Below are positions 1-5,578 of a stretch of 5,578 bases of DNA, piece after piece. A program made the position numbers and the translations under genes. Source of the DNA: Mageeibacillus sp. UBA1212 (lineage in GTDB: Bacteria; Bacillota; Clostridia; UBA1212); NCBI GenBank assembly GCA_002309655.1, contig DBXM01000043.1, positions 45,929-51,506 on the forward strand, given 5' to 3'. A model generated the notes under the pieces. That model made no database searches and was not told where the DNA came from. It saw only the letters and a list, made by a program, of their open reading frames with translations. Position 1 is the first letter of the stretch. Every line of letters starts with the position of its first letter.

Positions 1-1135
1 CGCCCGTCCAGTCGGGGCTTATGCCGACGTAGGCGGTGCGGGAGAGGAGGTCCAGCGTGCGCGGGCACATGTCCGGGGTGTAGTTCATCTGCAGGCCCTG
101 GTTCTCCTTCATCAGGAACGGATCCATCGCGGGGTGGAGCGCGCCGCGTTTTTCCATGATCTGGGTCCAGTTCGTGTAGATGTGCTTGCCGGTGTCGATC
201 GGTACGGTCAGCCAGAGACCCTTCTCGAGGCAGCGGGCCTGGACCGCGCGGCATTCTTCGGCGGTGTCGAAGCGGAGCGCGAGGGTCGTGCCGCAGTCGC
301 CTTCGATGTCGTGGGAGGGGGCCTGCGTGAACGGACCGTTTTCGCAGACGAGCGCGGCGAGGGCGTCGCGGTTGCGCCTGAGGTCGGCGAGAATTCCCGG
401 CATTTTCTTGAGCTGTTCACGCAAAATCGCGCCGGTGATGTCGGAAATTCTAAACTCGGTGCCGCCGAAAAGGGGCTGCGAGATGCCGTTCAACTGATCG
501 CCGAAGAAGGCCACAGCGCTTGAGTCGTGGTAGATGAGCGCGCGTTCGTAGACCTGACGGTTGTTCGTGACGAGGGCGCCGCCTTCTCCCGACGTGATGA
601 CCTTGAAGTAGTTGAACGAGTACGCGCCGGCGTCTCCGATCGTGCCGAGATAGCGCCCCTTGTACATTCCTCCGTCCGCCTGGCAGGCGTCTTCGACGAT
701 CGCGAAGCCGTAATCCTGTGCCATCGCGGTCAGTTTGTCGAGGTCCGCGGGAAAGCCCTGAATGTAGACCGGCATGACCGCCTTCGTGTGGGGCGACAGC
801 TTGCGCAGAACGTCGTCCATGTCAAGCGTGAGCGTGTCGTCGACGTCCGCGATGACGGGAACGGCGCCGACTGAAGTTACCGCGAGGGCGGAGGCGATAT
901 ACGTGTAAGCGGGAACGATGACCTCGTCGCCCGGACCGATGCCGAGACCGATAAGAGCGGACGAGAGCGCCGCGAAGCCGGACGTCATCGTTATCATATA
1001 TCCGGAGCCTGTGAGACTTTTCCACTCCTCCTCAAAATTGTAAACTTCCTGCCCTGCGGCGTTGATTTTGAAAAACTGCCGGCTCATGATCGCCCTTGCG
1101 ACGGCGTCGATTTCTTCCTGACCTATTCTGTACAT
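1..1135 (-). CDS. DegT/DnrJ/EryC1/StrS-family PLP-dependent aminotransferase (KdnA-like), 3' end outside the window
   Basis: An open frame on the minus strand runs from ATG at 1135 to the left edge with no stop. It gives 378 full codons. It is probably a cytoplasmic sugar or cyclitol aminotransferase that moves an amino group, usually from Glu or Gln, onto a keto-sugar through PLP. Seen in the translation: a TSGFAAL cofactor loop (about residues 51-57), DEVIVPAYTY (70-79), VEDACQADGG (147-156) with D149 as the expected PLP-nitrogen ligand and Q152, and AYSFNYFKVITSGEGG (171-186) with S173 as phosphate contact and K178 as Schiff-base lysine. The 29-residue gap from D149 to K178 matches my recollection of ArnB. 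The wording around the lysine, and the late LLSRT...SPDWT segment, recall KdnA, the 8-amino-3,8-dideoxy-octulosonate transaminase. By that comparison only a few tens of residues are missing. The start is fixed by AGGAGG at 1141-1146, five bases upstream. Family is near certain; substrate is unknown. Confidence 0.9.
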   Translation of the reverse strand, partial: MYRIGQEEIDAVARAIMSRQFFKINAAGQEVYNFEEEWKSLTGSGYMITMTSGFAALSSALIGLGIGPGDEVIVPAYTYIASALAVTSVGAVPVIADVDDTLTLDMDDVLRKLSPHTKAVMPVYIQGFPADLDKLTAMAQDYGFAIVEDACQADGGMYKGRYLGTIGDAGAYSFNYFKVITSGEGGALVTNNRQVYERALIYHDSSAVAFFGDQLNGISQPLFGGTEFRISDITGAILREQLKKMPGILADLRRNRDALAALVCENGPFTQAPSHDIEGDCGTTLALRFDTAEECRAVQARCLEKGLWLTVPIDTGKHIYTNWTQIMEKRGALHPAMDPFLMKENQGLQMNYTPDMCPRTLDLLSRTAYVGISPDWTG

Positions 1136-1187
1136 GTTTTCCTCCTAAAGGTATGAACAAAGTTAACGCTGAAACGCTGTTTTGGTT

Positions 1188-2495
1188 TTAACACATTTTC
1201 GAAATGATTTCAAGGTTCCTGTCTATAAGCAGCTGGTCGGAGTTGTCCGCCAGCGGGTGGGCGTCGCTGAACCTAAAGCACGCGACTTCGTAGCCTCCGC
1301 GGACGAGCTGGTCCTGCGAAGGCAGATAGGCGTTGTAGCCGTTGGCGTTCGAGAGGCAGAGCGTGTGCGGGAACGGGGAATACGCGCGAAGGCGCATCGA
1401 AATCTCCGAAAAGATCTCGAACGGGAACGGGACGAACACGGCCTCGCCAATGGCGACGACCGCGGCGGGATACGTGAATTCGCGCTCATAGTCCGGACAG
1501 CCGGCGGCGTACTCGTCGCAGACCGCTTTATAATAAGAGTATGTGAGGCGGCTTATGTTGATCAGCTTTTCGGGCTCGCTGAAAGACTCCAGAACCGCGC
1601 GCGCCTCTTCGTACGGCGGGAGCGGCTTGCGGGGCAGGGAGATAAGGGCAGAAATGACTTTCAGAAGGCCGTCGGAATATTCTCCGAGCGCCTTGTACGC
1701 TCTCACGGCGTCCTCGCCCGCGATCGCGCCGAGTTCCTCCACGTAGCTGATGTTCCCGGTGGTCTGGCCGTTGCTGAGCCTCGGGCCCACGTCGCCGATC
1801 GCTCCGTTCCAGAAGCCGGTCAAAACGCCTGTCTCTTTCTCAAGCCGGTCGGTCATCACCCCCGGCCAATCGCGCGTTATCTCGCGGTTGTCGCCGGCCG
1901 CGGTGCCGTGGCAGCCGTAGTGGAGCATGTTGACGACGCCCTTGCGGTCGCTCTTGCGGCGGATCGCGATAAGAGTGAGGGTCGGGTCGAAGCAGCCCCA
2001 GGGGTTCTGGCCCAGGCCGATGAAGCCGTTCGGGAACTGCTGCCGCCGGTTGATGCCGACCTCCGAGCGAACGGTGGAGAAGGCTAATTCGGAAGGCGCG
2101 AGCGAAGCGAGCGCCGCCGCGGTGCATTCCTTGAGGGCGGGAATAAGAATGTTGTCGACGTAGGGACGGTCGATGTCGCCCCAGCCTTCCATTCCCGAGA
2201 CGTTCGGGGCGGAGTGGGTGTGGGTGGCGGAAATGATAACGCGGGCAGGGTCGATTCCCGCCGCTTTTCCCGCGATAATCCGTAGTTCGTCCGCGAGCGG
2301 CGTTCCCAGATCCCCCACGGAAAGAGAGACGAGCAGAGCCGCCGAGTCCCCTTGTTTGAACATAACGGCGGTCGCTTCAAGCGGGTCGTGAACGGACGTG
2401 CTTACCGAGTCCGGCCTGTAACCGTAAAGAAGCGTGCCGACTTCCGGAGTGATATCCGCTTTCGCCGCGCCGGCGAGAAAACAACAGTCTGACAT
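1188..2495 (-). CDS. Neutral/alkaline non-lysosomal ceramidase-family hydrolase homologue lacking the usual catalytic serine
   Basis: This 435-residue protein matches the catalytic domain of the neutral ceramidase family, zinc amidases that cleave N-acyl sphingosine. Recognisable motifs in order: AAKADITP near the N-terminus (10-17); ATHTHSAPN (90-98) with H92 and H94; the histidine in HYGCHGT (192-198), followed by DWPG; GDVGPR (234-239); FVPFPFEIFSEI (354-365) with E360 in the place of the metal-binding Glu of PGE; and NANGYNAYLPS (383-393) with Y390 as the likely metal-binding Tyr. In true ceramidases the hexapeptide is GDVSPN and its Ser is the nucleophile; here that position is G237. No signal peptide is visible and the C-terminal Ig-like domain of the roughly 650-residue secreted enzymes is missing, so it is probably cytoplasmic. 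The start is supported by GGGAGG six bases upstream of ATG. It lies 52 bp upstream of the aminotransferase, with no terminator between, so an operon is likely. Fold is confident; ceramidase activity is doubtful. Confidence 0.9.
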   Translation of the reverse strand: MSDCCFLAGAAKADITPEVGTLLYGYRPDSVSTSVHDPLEATAVMFKQGDSAALLVSLSVGDLGTPLADELRIIAGKAAGIDPARVIISATHTHSAPNVSGMEGWGDIDRPYVDNILIPALKECTAAALASLAPSELAFSTVRSEVGINRRQQFPNGFIGLGQNPWGCFDPTLTLIAIRRKSDRKGVVNMLHYGCHGTAAGDNREITRDWPGVMTDRLEKETGVLTGFWNGAIGDVGPRLSNGQTTGNISYVEELGAIAGEDAVRAYKALGEYSDGLLKVISALISLPRKPLPPYEEARAVLESFSEPEKLINISRLTYSYYKAVCDEYAAGCPDYEREFTYPAAVVAIGEAVFVPFPFEIFSEISMRLRAYSPFPHTLCLSNANGYNAYLPSQDQLVRGGYEVACFRFSDAHPLADNSDQLLIDRNLEIISKMC

Positions 2496-2532
2496 TTCTG
2501 GCCTCCCGTTTTCGCAATTAACGCATGCCGGT

Positions 2533-2562
2533 ATTTTATCACATAATCATCAAAACATGCAA
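2533..2562 (-). promoter_or_regulatory. Candidate sigma-A promoter for the ceramidase-like/aminotransferase operon
   Basis: Read on the minus strand, TTGCAT (2562-2557) is followed after 18 bases by TAAAAT (2538-2533). The -10 is preceded by TGA, giving an extended TGn -10 element. Transcription would begin near 2526 and leave a leader of about 30 bases containing the GGGAGG ribosome binding site. The -35 matches consensus at 4 of 6 positions and the -10 at 5 of 6. This is a pattern match only. Confidence 0.5.
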
Positions 2563-2595
2563 CACGAACCGCGTCAAAATGCCCGGTCACGTTTT

Positions 2596-2605
2596 TTGCG
2601 CGCAA
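2596..2605. promoter_or_regulatory. 10-bp perfect palindrome TTGCGCGCAA, possible operator
   Basis: TTGCGCGCAA is its own reverse complement and stands between the two divergent promoters. Seven bases of it, TTGCGCG, occur again at 2663-2669, overlapping the -35 of the plus-strand promoter. The position suits a dimeric repressor or activator site, but a 10-bp palindrome can arise by chance and no regulator gene is in the window. Confidence 0.25.
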
Positions 2606-2613
2606 TTACAATA

Positions 2614-2637
2614 AAAAATCGCGGGAAAAATCGCGGG
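2614..2637 (+). repeat. Exact 12-bp tandem direct repeat (AAAAATCGCGGG x2)
   Basis: AAAAATCGCGGG occurs at 2614-2625 and again immediately at 2626-2637, followed by AAATAAG. It lies about 25-50 bases upstream of the plus-strand -35. It may be an activator site with two half-sites on roughly the same face of the helix, or a simple slippage duplication. Confidence 0.6.
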
Positions 2638-2662
2638 AAATAAGAGAACTTAAAAAAAAAAG

Positions 2663-2700
2663 TTGCGCGGGACGCGGAAAGATGTTAGAATATCTATAAT
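2663..2700 (+). promoter_or_regulatory. Candidate promoter for the exported-protein gene pair, with upstream A-tract
   Basis: TTGCGC (2663-2668) is followed after 17 bases by TAGAAT (2686-2691), with TG at 2683-2684 making an extended -10. A second, perfect TATAAT lies at 2695-2700 but has no good -35 at normal spacing, so the exact -10 is uncertain. The ten-A run at 2652-2661 sits where an UP element would. The leader to the ATG at 2748 would be about 40-50 bases. It ends with AGGAGG at 2736-2741, six bases before the start. Confidence 0.55.
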
Positions 2701-2747
2701 GTATAAAGGTAAATGCCTTTCCGGCACTTTATTTTAGGAGGTTAGCT

Positions 2748-3806
2748 ATGAAAAAGATACTTTCGATAATGCTCGCGGTTGCGATCATCTGCATGGGAGC
2801 TATCGCGGTACACGCTGACGGCGACGTCGGCCAGTTCAACTGCTATATCGACCAGGGCGGAACGGTCAGCGTTCACGACGGCAACCCCTCGAAGCTCGCG
2901 GTGACTTCGTTCGAAGTCGGTCTCGGCACCGAGTCGGTATCCATTCGCGGATGGCTCCTTTCCGAGTTCGGACCCAAGAGCTTCAAGTACTACATTGACG
3001 CGGGCGACGCCAAAGACATCGCCGTGGCGCAGGGACCGAGAGACGACGTTTACCCCCATTTCTCGGCATATGACAGAGAGCTCAACCCGACCCCGGGCGT
3101 TAACATTGAGGTTCCGCTTACCGGACTTGCCGCGGGCGAATACGTTTTTACGTTCATTTTCGTTGACAACAACGGAGCGGAGGCCGAGTTCTATGAGGCC
3201 GATATCACCATCGTGGCAGGCGGCGAAGTAGTCGATCCGCTGGCGGAGATGAAGGGATACTCGTTCGACGAGATCCACTTCAACGACACGCCGGTCGTTT
3301 CCTCGTTTGCAAAAGACTGGTTCAACACAAACTATCCGGACGGCGTCATCGACGCTGCGGCTGAAAACCTCAGTAAGATCGGCTTCTACGGCTGGGTAGG
3401 CTTCAAGGGCGAGATCGACCAGCTCGGATACAAGCTCGACGGCGTTGAGACGTACGGCGATTTCAAGCTCGAGACAGGACAGGACGTTCTCAACGCGGGC
3501 GGGCAGTACGCAACGCGTTTCCGCATCTGGGTCCCGACCGTTTTTGAGGGCGGAAAAGAAGCACGACTTATCGCGAAGCTCACGAACGGCACCGTTGTCG
3601 AGCTCCCGCTCGAGTTCTCGATCGACGGCAACCCGAACGGCACCGTTCCCGGTGACGATCCCGGTACGGATCCCGGCACTGATCCCGGAACAGACCCCGG
3701 CACGGATCCCGGAACGCCGGCCGAGACCTCCGATATGACGATGGTTCTCTTCATCGTTGCGGCGGCTGCCATCGTGCTCGTTATTCTCAGGAAAAAAGCA
3801 TTCTAA
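2748..3806 (+). CDS. Exported, C-terminally anchored protein with two GW-type repeat modules; function unknown
   Basis: I do not recognise a named family for this 352-residue protein. It starts at ATG 2748, six bases after AGGAGG. Residues 1-23 are a signal peptide: MKK, a hydrophobic core and a VHA|DG cleavage site. Two modules of similar pattern follow. The first spans about 60-158, with GW at 68-69, YYID at 81-84 and an AAGEY...NNGAEAEF edge ending IVAG. The second spans about 205-294, with GW at 215-216, YKLDGVE at 228-234 and a GGKEA...TNGTVVEL edge ending SIDG. Both look like beta sandwiches. Residues 303-323 are a (DPGT)5 linker. The end is ETSD, a hydrophobic stretch (about 330-347) and RKKAF. 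This suggests a surface protein held in the membrane or attached by a sortase-like route, with the linker crossing the wall. The next gene, 44 bp downstream, encodes a relative, so joint expression is likely. Export is well supported; a role in binding surface or extracellular ligands is only inference. Confidence 0.88.
   Translation: MKKILSIMLAVAIICMGAIAVHADGDVGQFNCYIDQGGTVSVHDGNPSKLAVTSFEVGLGTESVSIRGWLLSEFGPKSFKYYIDAGDAKDIAVAQGPRDDVYPHFSAYDRELNPTPGVNIEVPLTGLAAGEYVFTFIFVDNNGAEAEFYEADITIVAGGEVVDPLAEMKGYSFDEIHFNDTPVVSSFAKDWFNTNYPDGVIDAAAENLSKIGFYGWVGFKGEIDQLGYKLDGVETYGDFKLETGQDVLNAGGQYATRFRIWVPTVFEGGKEARLIAKLTNGTVVELPLEFSIDGNPNGTVPGDDPGTDPGTDPGTDPGTDPGTPAETSDMTMVLFIVAAAAIVLVILRKKAF
3657..3716 (+). 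repeat. Five 12-bp units encoding (Asp-Pro-Gly-Thr)5 linker
   Basis: Five in-frame copies of a GATCCCGGNACN unit start at 3657, 3669, 3681, 3693 and 3705. They differ mainly at third codon positions. They encode a flexible, non-helical spacer just before the C-terminal anchor. Such arrays often vary in copy number between strains through slippage. The silent differences show the array is not newly expanded. Confidence 0.9.
3721..3806 (+). repeat. Copy 1 of a shared 3' anchor-coding segment
   Basis: This 86-bp segment, ending at the stop codon, aligns without gaps to 5430-5515 at the end of the next gene. The first 37 bp are identical and 75 of 86 match overall by hand count. It encodes the ETSD motif, the transmembrane stretch and the basic tail. 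The rest of the two genes is far less similar. Confidence 0.9.
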
Positions 3807-3850
3807 ATTGTTGACAGAGTGATTTTTGATATTTCGGAGGAGAAACCATT

Positions 3851-5515
3851 ATGAAAAAGTTATTTGCAATCATCGTCGCTCTCGCACTGACCGCGGCCCT
3901 TTGCATCAGCTCGTTCGCGGGACTCGATTCGCTGTACATCAACGCGAACACGCTTGACGGATCGAACATCGCCGGTGAGGCTGGCAAGTCCAAGGTTACC
4001 ATCGAAAAAGGCGACAAGCTCTTCATCCTCGGATGGATGGCGAAGCAGGGAACGACCCTCGAGAAAATTTACTGGACTCTCGACGGCGTTGAGAAAGAGT
4101 GCTCCGACGTCTACAGAGACAGAACCGAGATTGCCGCTAACGAGGCATATGCGAACGCCGGCTGGGTAGCCGACGAGTTCGTTCACGCCGGCTTCGGCAA
4201 GGATGACGGCTACATGGAGATGCTCGGCGTCGACAGCCTTGAGAACGGCACATATTCTGTCGCCATTGTTGCAAAGTATGCCGACGGCACGGAAGCTGAC
4301 GTTAAGAGCGAATTCACTCTTATTGTCGGACACGAGCAGGAAGCACAGGCTGAGCCGAACGATTACCCGAAGACCCTCGAGGTAGAGCTTATTTCCGACT
4401 CCGCGAACACCGCGGGCGTCGACATCACCGAGAATGACGACGGCTCGATCACGGCTGAGACTCAGGACGGCGCCGGCGACCCGTTCTTCTCGATCGAACT
4501 TGACGATATCGACACGAAGTACTACACCTCGTTCACGGTCGTTTACGAGCTCGACGGTCAGATGCACGGCAACAACGTATATCTCCGCGACACCGAGAAG
4601 AACCCCGGCTACTCCGGAACCACCGGCACCTGGACGCCCCCCTCAATGGACGGCAAGACCGAGAGAACGTTCGTAATTGACGAAGAGTTCGGATACATGG
4701 CGGAAACGATTCTGACCGGCGTACGCTTCCCCGGCGCTAAGCCCGGCGGAACGCTCACGATTAAGTCGATTACCTTCCACAACCCGAACGGCAAAGACGG
4801 CGGCGAGACTCCCGTTGATCCGCCCGTAGAGCAGCCCGCAGAGCCCGTTGAGAGATTCACCGCAACCGGCGGCGGCGTAGTTCACGCCTGGCTGCAGGAA
4901 GGCCACAACGACATGAAGGTCGTCTTCAACGCAGGCAAGTCCTTCACCGAGATTTCGTCCCACATGTTCTGGGCGAGCAACCCGCCTCAGTACGGCAGCG
5001 AAAAGTCGGCTCTCAAGATCTCCCTCTACAAGTACAACAAGTCTGTGGAAGAGTCCCTTGCGGCGGCTCCGGCTTACACCGCTACGCTCGATCCGGTCAA
5101 CGGCGACAACAACCTCCAGGCCGACTGGTCCGTTGAAGGCACCAACTGCGTCCTCAAGTCCTACGACGCGGAGCACCAGGGCTTCAAGCTTACGCTCAAC
5201 GAAGCGGCGGACGCGGGTCAGTACATTCTCGTAGTCGAGAACATCGGACCCAAGGGTTCCTACATCGTTCTCCCGTCCACTGAGAATGAGGCTGAGCGCA
5301 CCTACGGCGAAGACACCATTAAGTACATCTTCGCGGGCGACGGCAACGACGCCTGGAGATTCGCGGTTAAGTTCAACGACGGCGGCGACTTCGTGAAGAT
5401 CGTTGAGAATGCAACCCCCGAGACGCCCACCGAGACCTCCGATATGACGATGGTTCTCTTCATCGTCGCGGCGGCGGCAATCGTTCTCGTAGTTCTCAAG
5501 AAGAAGGCTTTCTGA
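3851..5515 (+). CDS. Large exported, C-terminally anchored multidomain protein; function unknown
   Basis: This 554-residue protein has no family name I can give. ATG at 3851 follows GGAGGAG with a 8-10 base gap. Residues 1-23 form a signal peptide with an SFA|GL cleavage site. Module 1 (about 50-160) is related to the modules of the preceding protein, with GW at 61-62, YWTLDGVE at 74-81 and an ENGTYS...ADGTEAD edge ending LIVG. After a short Glu/Pro linker, module 2 (about 172-311) is beta-rich and ends in GGTLTIKSITFHNP, a closing-strand pattern common in carbohydrate-binding-like sandwiches. A Pro/Glu linker (about 313-334) leads to module 3 (about 335-518), with ALKISLYKYNKS (387-398) and DAGQYILVVENIG (454-466); this style recurs in secreted Clostridia proteins. 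The end is ETSD (528-531), about 18 hydrophobic residues and KKKAF. No catalytic motif is evident. It is acidic and probably surface-displayed. A glycan-binding or adhesin role is inference. Confidence 0.88.
   Translation: MKKLFAIIVALALTAALCISSFAGLDSLYINANTLDGSNIAGEAGKSKVTIEKGDKLFILGWMAKQGTTLEKIYWTLDGVEKECSDVYRDRTEIAANEAYANAGWVADEFVHAGFGKDDGYMEMLGVDSLENGTYSVAIVAKYADGTEADVKSEFTLIVGHEQEAQAEPNDYPKTLEVELISDSANTAGVDITENDDGSITAETQDGAGDPFFSIELDDIDTKYYTSFTVVYELDGQMHGNNVYLRDTEKNPGYSGTTGTWTPPSMDGKTERTFVIDEEFGYMAETILTGVRFPGAKPGGTLTIKSITFHNPNGKDGGETPVDPPVEQPAEPVERFTATGGGVVHAWLQEGHNDMKVVFNAGKSFTEISSHMFWASNPPQYGSEKSALKISLYKYNKSVEESLAAAPAYTATLDPVNGDNNLQADWSVEGTNCVLKSYDAEHQGFKLTLNEAADAGQYILVVENIGPKGSYIVLPSTENEAERTYGEDTIKYIFAGDGNDAWRFAVKFNDGGDFVKIVENATPETPTETSDMTMVLFIVAAAAIVLVVLKKKAF
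5430..5515 (+). repeat. Copy 2 of the shared 3' anchor-coding segment
   Basis: Partner of 3721-3806. The 37 bp at 5430-5466 equal 3721-3757 exactly, and the remaining 49 bp differ at 11 sites, mostly silent or conservative (Ile/Val, Arg/Lys). The high match at the DNA level suggests duplication or gene conversion rather than convergent protein sequence. Confidence 0.9.
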
Positions 5516-5520
5516 TGAAC

Positions 5521-5538
5521 TTCGGTTGACGAACCGGA
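5521..5538 (+). terminator. Weak hairpin just after the last stop codon
   Basis: CGGTT (5523-5527) pairs with AACCG (5532-5536) around a four-base loop, and U-G and U-A pairs can extend the stem to seven. The following AATATTATTAAG is AT-rich but is not a U-run, so an intrinsic terminator is possible but poor. The remaining bases to 5578 show no gene. Confidence 0.25.
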
Positions 5539-5578
5539 CAATATTATTAAGTTAAGGGCGGCGGCGCTGCGATGGCAT

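Larger units (their letters stand above)
2496..2747. other. Divergent intergenic control region
   Basis: These 252 bp separate the start codons of the ceramidase-like gene (minus strand) and the first exported-protein gene (plus strand). The region is clearly more AT-rich than the flanking genes. It contains a candidate promoter for each direction, a 10-bp palindrome, a 12-bp tandem repeat and a run of ten A (2652-2661). The only open frames here are short and lack coding character, so I see no gene in it. Confidence 0.85.

Noticed and set aside
134..874. Two plus-strand open frames (134-523 and 527-874)
   Set aside because: Both are antisense to the aminotransferase, whose PLP motifs run through the whole stretch on the minus strand.
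1136..1187. Terminator between the ceramidase-like gene and the aminotransferase
   Set aside because: The repeated AGCGTT in this gap is a direct repeat, not an inverted one, and forms no stable hairpin.
1182..2087. Long plus-strand open frame (301 codons) opposite the ceramidase-like gene
   Set aside because: It is antisense to a gene with clear family motifs, has no ribosome binding site, and its Arg/Val/Ala-rich product is typical of reading the complement of GC-rich codons.
2742..3278. Minus-strand open frame opposite the first exported protein, and similar ones at 3860-4567 and 4643-5176
   Set aside because: They mirror the codon structure of the plus-strand genes, which have signal peptides, ribosome binding sites and anchors; the antisense products show no domain pattern.
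3721..3806. The shared 3' segments as insertion-sequence ends or attachment sites
   Set aside because: They are in-frame coding sequence for the same anchor peptide, with no transposase, integrase or target duplication nearby.
3811..3839. Perfect TTGACA between the two exported-protein genes, as a second promoter
   Set aside because: No -10 element lies at 16-18 bases; the expected position overlaps the ribosome binding site, so a transcript would start too close to or after it.
5539..5578. Start of another gene at the right edge (ATG at 5572)
   Set aside because: No convincing ribosome binding site is present and only two codons remain, too little to support a gene.

Overview
This 5.6 kb window looks like a chromosomal fragment of an uncultured, fairly GC-rich Clostridia bacterium, perhaps an Oscillospirales- or Christensenellales-like gut anaerobe. 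The signs are strong AGGAGG-type ribosome binding sites on every gene, Gram-positive style secreted proteins with a Thr-rich/Pro-rich linker, a C-terminal hydrophobic anchor and a basic tail, and cytoplasmic enzyme families common in such genomes. The assignment rests on gene style only. There are no rRNA or other marker genes, no tRNA, no CRISPR array and no recognisable mobile element.

The window has two divergent transcription units around a 252-bp control region (2496-2747). The left unit runs on the minus strand. It holds a complete neutral/alkaline ceramidase-family protein (2495-1188) and, 52 bp downstream, a PLP-dependent DegT/DnrJ/EryC1/StrS (KdnA-like) aminotransferase that starts at 1135 and runs off the left edge. 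They are probably cotranscribed and probably belong to an amino-sugar, aminocyclitol or amide pathway. The ceramidase-like protein keeps the expected metal-ligand residues, but glycine stands where true ceramidases have their catalytic serine.

The right unit runs on the plus strand and encodes two exported proteins of 352 and 554 residues, 44 bp apart. I cannot assign either to a named family. Each has an N-terminal signal peptide and a modular extracellular part. They share an almost identical C-terminal anchor: an ETSD motif, about 19 hydrophobic residues, a basic cluster and a terminal Ala-Phe. By eye, three copies of a roughly 95-residue 'GW...Y..D' beta-sandwich-like module can be recognised, two in the first protein and one in the second. 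The second protein also carries two larger beta-rich modules that could bind carbohydrate or another surface ligand. The pair looks like a duplicated, diversified set of surface-displayed binding proteins whose 3' ends are still 87% identical in DNA.

The control region holds a minus-strand promoter with an extended -10, a plus-strand promoter preceded by a poly-A tract, a perfect 10-bp palindrome and an exact 12-bp tandem repeat. These could be sites for shared control of both units. The right edge (5516-5578) holds only a weak hairpin and no identifiable gene.
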